This document shows, in pieces, positions 1-11,600 of a DNA stretch of 64,000 nt (its first letter is position 1; each line of letters opens with the position of its first letter). The notes below the pieces were generated by a model. The model was not told the origin of the DNA. It saw only the letters and a list, made by a program, of their open reading frames with translations, and did not search any database. The translations under genes were made by a program, and so were the position numbers. This DNA comes from Macrotis lagotis (lineage: Eukaryota; Chordata; Mammalia; Peramelemorphia; Peramelidae). Location: positions 107,691,971 through 107,755,970 of the forward strand of contig NC_133665.1 of NCBI RefSeq assembly GCF_037893015.1. Reading direction: 5' to 3'.

Positions 1-99
1 TGTAGTCCACCTTCTCTGCCTTTACCTATTATTAAAAATCTCTGTCTTTTAAAGACATTCTCTATCTTTTAAAAAATAAAATTAAAATAATCAATTAAG

Positions 100-545
100 T
101 ATATATTTTCTTGTCCATGTCCTCCTTTCCTCATTGAAGAGAAAAATAAAACTCTAGATATGAATGTACAGAGTCAAGCAAAACAATTCCATTATCAGTC
201 TAAAAATGTATAACTAATTCTGATTTTTTTATTCTATTACCACTATAAAGTAGATCCATAGCAGAGATCTTTACCAGTTCTCTTGAACTGTGCTCTGCCA
301 TTGCACTGATTGGAGCTCCTAAGTCTCTCAAAATTGTTTGTCTTTGCCTTATTGTTATTTATAAATTATTCTTCTGGTTCTGCTCACTTCATTCTGTGCC
401 ATTTAATACAAATCTTTCCAGGTGTCTCTGAAGCTATCCCTTTCATATTTTCTTATAGCATAATAGTATCTATCATATCTATGTATAACAATTTGTTCAG
501 TCATTTGTCAGTTGATGGGCACCCCTTTAATTTCAGAAGTTTTCA
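100..545 (-). mobile_element. L1 3' end, antisense, decayed
   Basis: Read on the minus strand this matches the last part of a marsupial-type L1. On the plus strand the telling phrases are ttctggttctgctcacttcattctg, then a cataatagtat block, then cagttgatgggcacccc, which are the complement of the L1 ORF2 end and 3' UTR. The 125-residue frame at 310-687 falls on this antisense L1 and is not a gene. The left limit is uncertain. Confidence 0.7.
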
Positions 546-685
546 ATCTAGTCTCCAAGAATCTGAAGGTAATTTTTCTTTGATGGAGAAGACAAAAGCA
601 ATTTTTTCTGGTTTGGCAGCAATTTTCTTAGAATTTCAAACTAGAAGGGATCCTAGAGATCATTTGACATACCACCCTCACTATT

Positions 686-985
686 GATCAAGAAAATGAC
701 ATCTAGAAGGGACTTGCCCGAGGTCACACAGCTAATAAATAGCAGAGCTGGAAATAAAACCTAGATTTTCAGAATCTTCAGAGTCTTCCAAGTCTATTTT
801 GCTTTCCAGAACACTTTCCAAAACATCTTCCAAGCCCTTTGTTTATAAATGAGCAAACTGAGTCCCATATTAAAGATCACTGTCATCTACCATGAGCCAT
901 GTGGTGAATCCATGGCAGAGCTAAGACTAGAACCCATCTTTCCTGGCTCCTAATTCAGGATTCTTTCTACTATGCTAGCCTGTCT
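686..985 (-). mobile_element. MIR/CR1-like SINE or LINE tail fragments
   Basis: Two decayed pieces. 701-800 contains gacttgcccgaggtcacacagct, and 841-985 contains aatgagcaaactgagt followed by a cagagctaagactagaaccc block. Both are the usual MIR or CR1/L3 tail seen in antisense. The family cannot be separated at this age. Confidence 0.55.
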
Positions 986-1572
986 TTTAAGACTCCATTG
1001 TGCAAAAATTCCTAAGAGAAATATTTTCCCAAAGCTATTGTGGGAAGGAGAGGAGACTAACTTAACAGAAGTCCATTATGAGAACCAAGGAATCCTGATC
1101 CCTGCCCAATGTTCTCTCCATGACCCCTCATTCCCCTTGCCTTAATCTTCTTTAAAAGAAAGAGAAATATTCCCCTCTGAAGATCATTAGGAACCCAGTT
1201 CAACTCTCCAGATAAATAAAGCATAGTCCCTGTGGGTACCAGGGCTGACAGCCTGTCTTTAACTCATCCAGAGATTTGGGTTTTTCCCCCTCCAGGTGGA
1301 AGTGATAAGTGTCAATGCCAGTTCCTTCTCTAACTCAGAATCTAACTGCTCTCTGGGACTTCAATCAACCACCTAATGCTTTCCAGCCCAGGAATGCCTA
1401 GCCTCCGCTGCAGTTGAGAAAACCCCCATGCAATTATAGCCTCTCATGATTTCTTCATGTCTTTCAGCTACTGCTAAGGATGTATACCCACTGGGAGCTC
1501 AAAGCCCAAGACAATCTGACTAAGAGGATGGGCAGAAAGAATTCTTTCTTTTTTAGGGATTCCATCAGGATT
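986..1572. other. Unassigned non-coding stretch
   Basis: No repeat, exon or motif cluster is recognised. It is pyrimidine-leaning with no long reading frame. Confidence 0.5.
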
Positions 1573-2000
1573 TTGTCATTCATTCATTGCACATTTATTA
1601 AATGCCTACTCTATATATCCAGTATGCTAAGTTCTAGGGCTACAAAGAAAGACAAAAGACAGTTCATTTATTGATTTTAACAAATAGGATAATGTATAAA
1701 ATACTGAAGATACAAAGACAAAAACTGAAATTGTCTCTGTTTTCAAGGAATTGATATTCTGCTAGGGATAGACAACATGTATACAGATAAGTTGATACAA
1801 AAAAATCAAGTGAATACAAAGTAATTGGGAGAAGAAATCAGAAAAGGCTCCTTGTAGACAGGATATAGTACCTGAGTTAGGGCTTTAAAGAATATCAGGA
1901 TTCTAAGTGGTATGCTTGAGGAAAAAGTGCATTTCAGCATGGGGACAGCCTGAACAAAGTCAAAGAAGTGGGAGACCAGTGCAAAGAAAAATCATAATTC
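1573..2000 (+). mobile_element. Old interspersed repeat (cattta ttaaatgcctact type)
   Basis: It begins with a decayed catttattaaatgcctact phrase and continues through a tttcaaggaattgatattctg block. It ends in a cagcatggggacagcctgaacaaagtcaaagaagtgggaga segment, a pattern found in many ancient mammalian repeats of the MIR/L2 group. The exact family is not resolved. Confidence 0.5.
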
Positions 2001-2209
2001 TTCTGGTTGGAAGTGGGTCTCTTAAAATAGCAGAGCTTAAAAGGATGTTAAAGATGGTCATTTCCAAGCATGTTATCACAGAAAAAAGAAAACTGAACTC
2101 TTATAAACAGAATACAGGAAATCATAGTATCCATGATCCCAAGGGATGCCCATATACCAGACCTGTCATAGAGATAAGAGAATGTTTCACAAGTTAGCTA
2201 TCTTCGGAC

Positions 2210-4690
2210 TTGACCTCATCTGTGGCCCTTCTAGAATGTAATACTTTATTGTCATGTGTGACAACACAAATAAGTTATCATGTGTGAATTTGGTCTAGTC
2301 TTTGGTGATCTGCCCAAGACCTGACCTCTTTTTCACTCCATTCCCAGGTGCTAACTTGTTCCTCCACTGCCATCAATCCCAAGGTAAACAGCTATCCACT
2401 GCCATTCCTCCCTATATTTTGGCCCCATACATTTCAATCTGCCCCTCCCCTATTCCTTTCTTCTTCTCTCTAGAATCCCTCTTTGATTGTTGGCAATCAT
2501 CCCTTTATCCTTGATTTCTTCTTTTCATGCTTTTCTCATCTTCTTATAGCAATAGAAGCCTGGTTTCTTCCAGGATACTTCCCTGAATACCACTGCTAGT
2601 TGCTCCTTCTCTCATCTTTTTAGTAGTAGGCCTGACATTGTTAATTCAGGTTAAATGCTGGGATTAATAAGGCACTTATAAGTCATTGAACAGTTAACAG
2701 ATGGAGGTTAACTTAGTGCTAACATAGTAAAGATGTGCAAAAAAAGGATATAGGATTCCTTAGCCCTGTCTCATTTCCAAATATCTGATCAGCAGGGTGT
2801 AGTGTCTTTTATGATCTTCAAGCATCCAACAAGTTGGAGGGTTCCCAATTCCCTTCAAAGTCCCATGCACTCCCAAGGGACTTTGATTAGCAGGTTACCA
2901 GGATGCTGCTTCAAGGGAGTTGAGAGTCAGTCAGGTCCTGCACAAGCTTTTAGGAAGCCTAACCCCTCAGGGAGATATTGGTGTTTTTATATATGCTATG
3001 GATACCAGGGTAGGGAGGAATAATCCGTATGTACTTTGCTACTAAATGTTATTCTTCCACCCTCCTCTTCCACCATTATTCAGCATCCTCTGTTGAAGTC
3101 CATTCTACCTATCTGTTCCATTCAGGCCACATCCTTCATATATTGCTCAACTAGTCACTTTACCTTCTTCCTCAAGGATTTCAGTCCCTGGATTACAATC
3201 TTTATTTCTAACTCAACTCCTTATATCTGGGGATCTCAATAAATATATATATATTGATACACTCTCAGACATATTTCCTAGTCACCAGGTTCCCAAATTT
3301 CTTTGACCTACATCTTCATTCTACTTCAGGCACCTCCTGAAAGTCATATTGAAGACTTCATCACCATCCAGAGCTATGCTACCTCTTGGGTTTTTAACAC
3401 AGAAATTCCCCTTAATTCTGAGCAGAATCGTGGCCAGTTCAGTTCTATTCCACCTTCCATAGTCTTGTCTTTCTATCCTAATGAAGTTCACATTCCCAAT
3501 CCTGGATTCCTCCCACCCTTTGTCTTTTCTGTTTATAACCTGAACACCTAAATACTGATGGAAGAAGTCTTATCACCCTGCTGACTTTCTGCTTCAAGTT
3601 CACATTTGCCAGTCTCAGTGGGGCTTTCATTTGCACTTGCTATACATTGTCTCTTCATTGATAGACTATCTATTCCACTCCCTTAAAGGGATATTACAGA
3701 CCTCTTCTCTTTCTTCCTTATGCTCTTTTTCTCCCTATAGATGTCCTTGTCTACCATATTACTGGAAAAGTAGCAGCTATCAGTCAGAAGTCCTTTTCAC
3801 TGCTGTGTAGCTCTAGACTCTGTACCCTTCTCTTTTATCCAAATCTCTGTGAAAGAAGTCATAAATCTCCCTGCCAAGGCCTAGTACCTTCCCATTCTTC
3901 CTATTCCCTCTAGGAGTATGCTTGATTATCCTTTCTCTCTGATCTTCAATATTAAACCACTGCTGGTGAGAGTACTGGTCCTGTAGTCCTGAGCTCAAAT
4001 TCAGCTGCAGGCACTTACTGATTATGTGTCTCTGAGCAAGTTATTCAACCTCTGCTTGTCTCAGTTTCCTTAAGTGTAAAATGGAGATAATTATAGCACT
4101 TACCCCTCCTACCCCCACCCCATGGTTGTTCTGCAAATCAAATGAAATAATATTTGTGAGAAATTTAGCAAAGTGCTAGCAACATAGCAGCTGTTATATA
4201 AATCCTTTTACCCTTCTCTTCCTTTCCCTCAACATCTCCTTATGTATTAGCTCCATTTCCCTATGTACATAATGTATTCAGGTCTATTCTTGCCTTACAA
4301 AATCTTCACTTGACCCTGCTGCTTCCTCAAGTTATATTGCTTCACGTTTCTTCTCCCTTTCACAGCCACGTCTTCTATTCTCATTGCTGCCAGTTCCTTC
4401 CATGGATTTTACTTTTCAATTCCTTTGCATTTCAATCCCAGCATGCAACTGAAATGATTCTTACTGAGGCTACCGATGATGACTTAACAGCTCATCTGTT
4501 AGCTAGCCATTTCTAGCCATTTCTCAAATCTCATGAACTCTTCTGCAGCTTTTGATGCTATTGACCATCCCATCTCCTGGATATTCTCCCTTCCTTGCCT
4601 CTCATGCCATTGGCTCTCCTAGTTTCTACCTGTCTGAATCACTTCTTGATCTCCTTTGCTCAGTCAGGATTCACCTTTTGTCTCTTCTTT
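2210..4690 (+). mobile_element. L2 LINE, long decayed copy, 5' and middle part
   Basis: The region is collinear with the L2 open reading frame. 2560-2630 resembles the early endonuclease segment (agaagcctggttt). 3230-3260 encodes a GDxN-like start of the GDFNIHxD endonuclease motif. 4320-4570 matches the reverse transcriptase segment (cctgctgcttcctcaag, cacagcca, then gcttttgatgctattgaccatcc). There are many stops and frameshifts, so it is dead. The SINE at 3960-4215 sits inside it, and it continues at 4952 after further insertions. Small reading frames here, such as 3303-3551, are LINE debris. Confidence 0.65.
3960..4215 (+). mobile_element. tRNA-derived SINE inside L2
   Basis: It shows gtcctgagctcaaattcagct (decayed B box), then tgtgtctctgagcaagttattcaacct and ctcagtttccttaagtgtaaaatggagataat. 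It ends in aaagtgctagcaacatagcagctgttatata. This is the classic body of an old marsupial or MIR-type SINE. Confidence 0.75.
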
Positions 4691-4694
4691 TCTC

Positions 4695-4880
4695 TTCATA
4701 ATAATTGTTAACATTTATTTGGCACTAACTTTGTGCCAGAAATGCTTTATAGTTATCTTATTTGATCTTACAAAAACCTGGGAAATAGGTGCTTTTATTA
4801 TCTCCATTTTACAGATTAGAAAAAATCTGAGGTAAATAAAGGTAAAATGACTGACTCATGGTCATATAGCTAGCTAGTAA
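4695..4880 (-). mobile_element. MIR3-like SINE, antisense, inside L2
   Basis: Plus-strand text runs catttatttggcactaactttgtgcc, then ccattttacagattag, then gactcatggtcatatagctagctagtaagtgtc. Its end runs straight into the microsatellite at 4884. Confidence 0.65.
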
Positions 4881-4883
4881 GTG

Positions 4884-4908
4884 TCTCTCTCTCTCTCTCT
4901 CTCTCTCT

Positions 4909-4949
<41 letters not shown>
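4884..4949 (+). repeat. (TC)n then (AT)n microsatellite
   Basis: About 12 TC units are followed by about 18 AT units without interruption. The compound repeat lies at the end of the preceding SINE. Confidence 0.97.
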
Positions 4950-4951
<2 letters not shown>

Positions 4952-5425
4952 CTCATAGATCTTATTAGCTTCCATTGATTCATGTATGTGCTTTATCCAG
5001 ATGGTTCCCAGAATTCTATATCCACCCTTCTAATCTGCGTCTGGAATTCCAGACTCACATTGTTTACTATTTGTTAGATGTTTCTCTTTGCCTGTTCCCA
5101 CAGGCATCTCAAACTCAACATACCCCAAACAGAACATATTATTTTTCTCTTTATCCAAACTTTCCCATTTTTCTTGAGGGCATCATATCCTCCCAATTAC
5201 TTGTTTATTACTTTAGAATAATCCTTAGTTTTTTCCTCTCCCTCATCCCCCACCATGTGCAATCATTTATCAAGTATTATGCATCCTACTTTTGCAATAT
5301 AGCTCATCTATTCCCTTTTCTCTAATTACATAGCTACCATGTTGCTTTAGACCTATTACCTTTTACCTGAACTACTATTATAGCCTCTTAATTGGTCTTC
5401 TGCTTTCAGTCTCTCCTCTCTCATA
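4952..5425 (+). mobile_element. L2 LINE, continuation towards 3' end
   Basis: This continues the copy from 2210-4690. Recognisable L2 phrases are cttctaatctgcgtctggaattccagactcacat, ggcatctcaaactcaaca and tacctgaactactattatagcctcttaattggtctt. It is truncated before the L2 terminal region. Confidence 0.75.
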
Positions 5426-5449
5426 CAATTCAACAAAAAATTTTTTTAT

Positions 5450-5545
5450 CATTTACTGTTTTTAAGCTATTATGCTCTGTATTGGGGACATGACCCCTGC
5501 AAAAGAGAATAGTCCTTGCCCTCAAGGAGCTTATGCTCTTTTTAG
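5450..5545 (+). mobile_element. Old MIR/L2-type fragment
   Basis: It contains gtccttgccctcaaggagctta, the common end of the ancient catttattaagtgcc repeat class. Only about 90 bases are recognisable. Confidence 0.45.
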
Positions 5546-5739
5546 TTTGCTTTAAAATTTTTATTGTATTTTTTACCTTACCTTCATTCCCAAATATTTT
5601 CCTCCCTTCTCTCTTCCCCAGAATGTCTTCTCTTTTACAAAAAATAGAGGAAAAGGACAATTCAGTAAAGCTAATCAATATATCAACCAAGTGTCATAAT
5701 ATCTGGAAAGTTTGAATTCATAATCCCTTCAGCAGAGAA

Positions 5740-6480
5740 AGGAGGAAGATACATCTTCTCATTTCTTCTATTGGAACAAGTTTTAGCTTTATTACTATAT
5801 AGCATCCAATTTCCATTGGGGGGGCTATTTCTTTTATATTATCTATATTATTTTTCTGATACTGCTTACTTCATTTTGCATCAGTTCATGCAAATCTTCC
5901 CATGTCTTTGGATATTCTTCATAGTCATTATTTACCACATTGAAGAATGAATACAATCTTATTACATTTATTCACTACAGTTTGTTTAGCCAACCCCCAA
6001 CTGATGGGAATTATTTTCTTTCTAGTTTTTTGCTACTACCAAAAAAATGATGTTACAAATATTTTTATCTCTAACACTAGGATCTCTGGATCAAAGGGTA
6101 TGGATATTTTAGTCACTTTATTTCAAGAATTTTAAATTGCTTTTCCAAAATGGTTCAATTAGTTCACTGCTCTGCCAATAGAATTTCTGTGCTTTTATCC
6201 CCACAACCTCCTTAATTTTGGTTATTTCTATCTTTTGTCTCCTTTGCTAATTTTCTGGGTGATGGGAGAAATGTCAGAGTTGTTTTGATTTGCCTTTCTT
6301 ATGATTAGTGTTTTGGTACAATCATTCATATAGCTATTTGTGGTTTGTAATTCCTTTGAGAGTTTCTTATTCGTATTCTTTAACTACTTATCCAACTACT
6401 ATCTGGATTTTTAATACTTATGTCCTATATTTAGCCTCAGTGGTCAGTTTGATGCTTTTTTGGAAATCCTAAAATTCTTT
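5740..6480 (-). mobile_element. L1 ORF2 end plus 3' UTR, antisense, decayed
   Basis: Plus-strand text has ttcattttgcatcagttcatgcaaatcttcc, then ccaacccccaactgatgggaat, ggatcaaagggtatgga and gagttgttttgatttgcctttct. These are the complement of the marsupial L1 ORF2 C-terminal coding part and 3' UTR. It is rich in stops on its own sense strand. Confidence 0.8.
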
Positions 6481-7860
6481 TGTGGAAGGTACCTGAAGCA
6501 GTCATAGCAGACTGGAACAATTGCTATAGTAAGTCAGTAGATTATCTCTTGTTAAAATCCATATATTATCATTCATATCTTTTGACTAAAAACAAGTTCT
6601 CAAGTCCATATGCTGTTTAATGTACACAAGCAAATCAACATATTATGCTTTTCTTGATTTTCTGTTTTCATTGAATAGGTTTTTTTAAAATTGATGATTG
6701 TTGTCTTCATAAAAGAATTGTTAGTACTTTGAAATTGTATTCTTTGGATTTGGAAAAGTGATAGATCATGTTTATGTCTACTATTTTGTCATCAAGACTA
6801 ATGGTTATATATATATATACATATTTTAACACCCTTGAGATGTCTTAAATAGGGAAGTATAGATAATGTCTTTCTGAAGAGTGAGAGCAGGCTTGCCTAG
6901 AGCAGGGGAATGGACTCAATGACTTTCCAAATCTCCTTCCAGTTCCACCATTGTGTAATGATCTTACCTCCCTTGACTCCTCCAGGGAATGACATAGTTG
7001 CAAATGACTGATCTTCCCTTAGGTTTTCAGTGAGAGCACGGGAGATTTTTTGGCTTATGACTAAGTAAGTTCCCTTCTTTGCTGTGGACAGGGAGCCTAT
7101 TAGCATCCTGAGTCATCCCATAATTGTAAATCTGATGGAACCACTTTTCATGCTCCCAAAGGAACCTTCACTCAGTTCACCAAAAATCAAGGGTTTAGTT
7201 GAGAAGGAACATTCCCTGTAGACTTATCCTCTTCCCTGGTCTTCTTCCCCCAATTTCTTCTCACTTCAGGTTCCTTCTTTCAAGTTTCTTTCCCCTGCCA
7301 GTATTCTTCCATCATTTTCTTTTCTCCATTCCCCTTCCCCCCCATCTCTTCCCTATCACTTTCCCCTAGTTTCTTTCTCTTTTCCCTAGTTGACTTCCTC
7401 CCAGACTATTCTGATCTCTCCCCAGCCCAGGTTTTCTTCCCTTAATCTCCTTTTAATTCTCCTCCAGATTTCCCTTTCAAATCCAAACTAAAGGGGAGCA
7501 AAACCAGGAAACAGGAGTGAGGAAAGGGCTTAAACCAGGAAGGGTCAGAAGCCTACTTTAGGAATGGGTGAAGGGATTCAGAGGAAATATATTTCCTCAG
7601 AATCCCAGTTCCTCTTCTCCATCACAGCTCCCACCCCTTTGAGAGCTTTTGAGGGATGGGCCCATTACTTCCAAACAGGCTCCGTAGACCACAGATGATT
7701 CAAGGGCCTCCAGACCCATTACAAAGAGGGGGTGAAAAGGGTATTTTCTAAATCATTTCTCCATGAAATCACTGAGACCAACTTTGTCCTGGGGGATAAT
7801 AGAATGGATCATTAGGTACTTGTGAAAGTTCACATTGGATTTTGAAGCCACCCCTAACCA
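6481..7860. other. Unassigned non-coding stretch
   Basis: The left part is AT-rich, with a short TATA repeat near 6808. 7200-7460 is pyrimidine-rich (ttccttctttcaag, ccccttccccccc). No convincing repeat family or exon is visible. Confidence 0.5.
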
Positions 7861-8039
7861 CAAAAAAAATCAGTATTTTAGGCAAGAGGGGAAATTTGAA
7901 GATGGATGGGACCCTTTATCTCCAAGCACAGGCTCAGGATAGGAGAGGGAGGCTGAACTGAGAAGGAAATATTGTTTTCTGTGGGCTGCCTGTGAGCAGA
8001 GAAAGGTAACTTGCCCCTCCTCTGTCCCCTTCTTAATCC

Positions 8040-8215
8040 CCAAGGCCCCATCACCCACTCTTTAATCACACACCGGATTGTAAATCAGACCTCTTTCTTT
8101 TCTTTCTGAGTCTGAATTAGAGCCTAATTAGGCAAATGAGCAAATTTCTAGTTCAGATGGAATGCATCTTATTAATAGGCTAGAATGGCCTTTATGCACA
8201 GAGGGGAAGGTGAGA
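8040..8215. promoter_or_regulatory. Candidate conserved non-coding element 1
   Basis: This is non-repetitive AT-rich DNA with several homeodomain-type words, among them the perfect palindrome CCTAATTAGG at 8123-8132, plus TTAATCAC and TATTAATAGG. Flanking DNA is ordinary. Conservation is inferred from composition and motif density only. Confidence 0.35.
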
Positions 8216-8619
8216 GCAGAGAAAGGAAACTAAGGAAAGGGGTCTTTAGCCTTCAATTCCATAGTTACTAAGTTTCACTGGGGGAGGGGGTTGAGAAGGA
8301 TGAGGGAACTGCAGTATCCTGAAAGATGGTCATTGGCTCTAAAGTAAGAGGTCACTGAGCCATCCAGCCTGAAACAAGACCACACCCATGACCCATTTCC
8401 TCCTTCCACCCTCTCTTCCACCCTACCCCCTTCCCCCCAGTCCTAATTATCAGATGTCCTTTATTCTTGGTCTCAAACCATTCTGTAGGCAAGTCTGCCT
8501 TTCCTCAGACCTCCTGTCTGTCTCTCCTCATGTGCAATGTGAGGATGAACTTAGAAACTAATTATGTATGCTTTAAAAGTACCTCCCCAAGCTGTGGAAG
8601 GCCAAGTGGGAATGATGTC

Positions 8620-8765
8620 AAAGGTTCTGGATTCTAACTTTGCTTCTGTTGATTATTTCCCAGGTAAACCTGGGTAACCTACTGGACCTCATCTATTAAA
8701 ATAAGTGAGTTAGCCTGATGAATCTAAGGTCACCTTGAATTTTAAATCTATGATTCCATAATGTC
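8620..8765 (+). mobile_element. MIR fragment
   Basis: Sense-strand MIR text: ggttctggattctaactttgcttctg, ggtaacctactggacctcat, then ctatgattcc at the end. Confidence 0.6.
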
Positions 8766-8883
8766 TCTTGTCCTTCACAAGTACTCTGAGTGGGAGGGAG
8801 GGCAGGGATCATTATTCTCGTTGGATTAAAAAAAATGAAAGTAAAGACTTAAGAGAAAGAGCAAATGGTCTAAAAGAAAATTA

Positions 8884-9085
8884 CAGGATCATAGTTTTTT
8901 GTTTGTTTTTGAGCTGGGAAGGACTTTAAAGATTAACTAGTCTCACTCCCTTGTTTTTCTGATGAAACTGAGACTCAGAGATAGGAAATGACTTCATCGA
9001 GGTCACTCAGGTAAAAAGAACCAGTCAAGAATTGAACTCAGGATAGAGAGCTCCAGCTCTTATCCTATAATAGCATACAATTCTG
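8884..9085. mobile_element. CR1/L3-like tail fragment
   Basis: It opens with gatcatag...gagctgggaaggactttaaagatt and continues through gatgaaactgagactcagagataggaaatgactt and gaattgaactcagga. This is the widespread mammalian CR1/L3 terminal consensus. Orientation relative to the parent LINE is not certain. Confidence 0.6.
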
Positions 9086-9265
9086 TGGCACTATTTATAA
9101 AACACTCTGCATAGTTATCTCTTCAGAACTTCACAAGACCCCCAAATTACAGAAGAAGAAACCAAGATTCAGGATGCTTAAATGTCATGTCCATATTCTA
9201 AGTATCAGAGGCAGGATTTGAACCCGAAGCTCCCATTATAAGATTCAAAGTTCAACATCTTTTGC
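9086..9265 (-). mobile_element. MIR fragment, antisense
   Basis: It contains aaaacactctgcatagttatctc, then agaagaagaaaccaagattcagg and gcaggatttgaacccgaagct. Typical antisense MIR order. Confidence 0.6.
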
Positions 9266-9389
9266 ATGACCATGCTATATCCAATCACTGACATTTTCCC
9301 CTTGATTTCTGCTTCGTAGAGAGTCAGCAGAAGTCTGAGCCAGGCTGCAACTCCTGAATGTCAGGGGTGAGTGCAGTTGCACCAGATTG

Positions 9390-9490
9390 CAATCATCTTA
9401 TTGATTTTATTGTACCCACTTGGAGTAGGAGCTCTCCTTAACTCAATATGCAAAATAATGCAAAGCAGCATGCAAATTAGCTAAGCCCTG
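9390..9490. promoter_or_regulatory. Candidate conserved element 2, ATGCAAA cluster
   Basis: Three ATGCAAA words lie at 9448-9454, 9458-9464 and 9470-9476. The last forms a perfect POU octamer ATGCAAAT (9470-9477) next to TTAGC. The surrounding DNA is non-repetitive and AT-rich (ttattgattttattgtaccc). Confidence 0.4.
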
Positions 9491-9499
9491 GTACTTTTT

Positions 9500-10045
9500 T
9501 TTTTTTTTGCCTGATAACAGGCCTGAAAACACGGAACACAATTTTTAGGAACAAACTGGCATCTCTAGCATCACGTTTTCAGTCCCCCTGAAGTTGGTGG
9601 GGAGGAAGGGGGAAGAGGAGGTATCTTCTGGCTCTGATGTACTTCTGCCAGTTGTTGTTTCAAAGTCCTGCAAATTTCCTGATGACCAAAGAGAGGCTCT
9701 GATCCTGTTCTCCAAGAATCAAAAATTCCAGTCCAGACAGCAGACCCAGGGAGCTGAGACCTCCAGTAGCCAACAGTAATATGGTGGACCAGAGGGTATT
9801 GATCTTCTTGCTTCTGTCATCTAAGCAGCCTGTCCCAGGATACCTTACTGGAAATGCTCCTGGGATCATCTAAAGGATGAGAGTCTGAAAGAGATGAGTA
9901 AGACTAAAAGAAATCAGACTGAATGCAGGCAGTCAATACATCTTTTCTCTCTTCCAATACATCATGACCTTTCCAATAACTATTTTCTGAACATCTCTTC
10001 TGTGCAGATCCCTATGTGAGGATGAGACAGGTAGACTAAAGATAC
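9500..10045. other. Unassigned stretch with poly-T
   Basis: A T14 run lies near 9496-9510. The rest shows no recognisable repeat or exon. Confidence 0.45.
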
Positions 10046-10065
10046 ATGGTCTCTGGTCTCATGGA

Positions 10066-10262
10066 TCTCAGTTATTGTTGTCCAGTCTTTGTGGCCCTTT
10101 TGGAGTTTTCTTGGAAGAGATGCTGGAGTGGTTTGCTATTTCCTTCTCCAGCTCATGTTACAGATGAGGAAACTGAGGCAACAGAGTTAGGTGACTTGCC
10201 TAGGGTCTCACAGCTAGTAAGTATCTGTGGTCAGATTTGAAATCAGGTCTTCTTGACCCTGT
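10066..10262 (-). mobile_element. Marsupial SINE (gactgaacaac-tail type), antisense
   Basis: Plus-strand text: ttattgttgtccagtctttg, then gatgctggagtggtttgctatttccttctccagctc, cagatgaggaaactgaggca, and cacagctagtaagtatctg. It lacks the terminal head, so the 5' end of the SINE is damaged. Confidence 0.8.
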
Positions 10263-10354
10263 GTTAGCAATGATCTGACCATGATTATATGATCAGTTAG
10301 GTGTTTCAAGTGTGAGGGACAAACCCTGCCTCTAAATCTAATTATTTTTCATCT

Positions 10355-10605
10355 ATATAACAATGCCTCTCAAATCTACATCTCTAGCCTTAATCTCTTC
10401 CCTCATTTCTAGGCCCCCAATTTCCTGGATATCCTGTTAGTATTTCACACTCAACATCTTGGTCTGCCAACCAGGCTGTAACTCATCAGGTGAGTCAGGC
10501 AGTATCTCTGAGCCTCAAATTCTTTTCTATATCCCCAGAGTCTAGCATGATACTTTATATATAGTAGATGCTTAATAAATGCTTCCTTATAGGATTGGAT
10601 CTTGA
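10355..10605 (+). mobile_element. L2 fragments incl. 3' end
   Basis: ctctcaaatctacatctctagcct and tcacactcaacatc match L2 coding text. 10510-10600 (agtctagcatgatac...gtagatgcttaataaatgctt) matches the L2 3' UTR end. The two parts are separated by a deletion. Confidence 0.7.
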
Positions 10606-10619
10606 AATCTTGATCAGAA

Positions 10620-11130
10620 GAGGTATAGAATGATATGGGAAGGCCAGTTTTAGAATCAAAAAGACCTGGGTTCAAGTGCTAACACTCCACATATACTAGC
10701 TATCTGACCCTGAGTAAATTTTGTGACCTCTGGGGCCTCCAAACAAACTAGCTTTCTAAGGCTATAAGTCATAGATAAGGAATTTAATCAATCTTGGTCA
10801 CATTTAGATTCTATTCTCAAACTCAGATCCCTCACTGGCTTATATGACTTAGAGCAAGTTCCTTTGAAATGTTGTGCCTTAGTTTGCTTTTTAAGAAAAG
10901 GGAAATTTTGAACTACTTTTTTTTTTAAGGGAAAAGCGCTAATCCATATGCTGATTATCTTTCATGGACATAGTAGGCCCAGGATAGTTTTAGCTTGGAT
11001 GCTAAATCAAAGGACCTGGTTTCAAATCTTTAATTTAGTTTCTCTGTCACTTTGATTTGCCTCTTGGCCTAATTTTCCTCAACTCTGAAAAATGAAGAAT
11101 CCTTAAGCTCCCTAACAATTCTTAATCTGT
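10620..11130 (+). mobile_element. Three adjacent MIR-like pieces
   Basis: 10620-10785 has gacctgggttcaagtgcta and ctatctgaccctgagtaa. 10800-10930 has cttagagcaagttcctttgaa. 10975-11130 has gacctggtttcaaatcttt and ctcaactctgaaaaatga. All read in sense. Confidence 0.55.
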
Positions 11131-11149
11131 AATTTACACAATTTGAGGG

Positions 11150-11335
11150 GATGTCATCACAGTTCCCATTTCTATGTCATTATAGCTATTCTTGCCCCCC
11201 CATTTTTATAGATGAGAAAACTGATGTTTGGTGAGATGATATGACTCATGGGAAGTCACAAAACTAGTAAATGCTAGATTGGGAACTCAAATGCATATCC
11301 CTGATTCCAAGCCTACTCTACAGGACCACAGCCTC
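11150..11335 (-). mobile_element. MIR/CR1-like fragment, antisense
   Basis: It contains tttttatagatgagaaaactgatgtttgg, aagtcacaaaactagtaaatgctag and gattccaagcctactctac. Confidence 0.55.
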
Positions 11336-11359
11336 CCCCTCCTAATTATTATTATTTAT

Positions 11360-11600
11360 TTATTCTCAGTCACAGAAGCTATATTTTGTCAGCCTATTAA
11401 TATGGGCCCTGCCTGATATCCCTGCCAGCACTATCTTCGTATTGGTGAAGTAATGTGCCTCCAGTCTCAGCTAATTGGAATCAGGCTTTTTCCCCCCTTC
11501 TCCTCTCCCTCTGTAAATTATGCGGATTTCCAAAGTTTCAGGTCTGAGTGATAGACAGTCCTGTCACAACCCAGTTAAGTGTTTAGAGAGCAATTGTTCT
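11360..11600. promoter_or_regulatory. Candidate conserved element 3
   Basis: Non-repetitive sequence with TATTAATATG, AGCTAATTGG and AAATTATGCGG words and no MIR-like text. Function is not shown. Confidence 0.28.

Noticed and set aside
310..687. 125-residue frame
   Set aside because: Lies on the antisense of an L1 3' end and shows no independent protein family.
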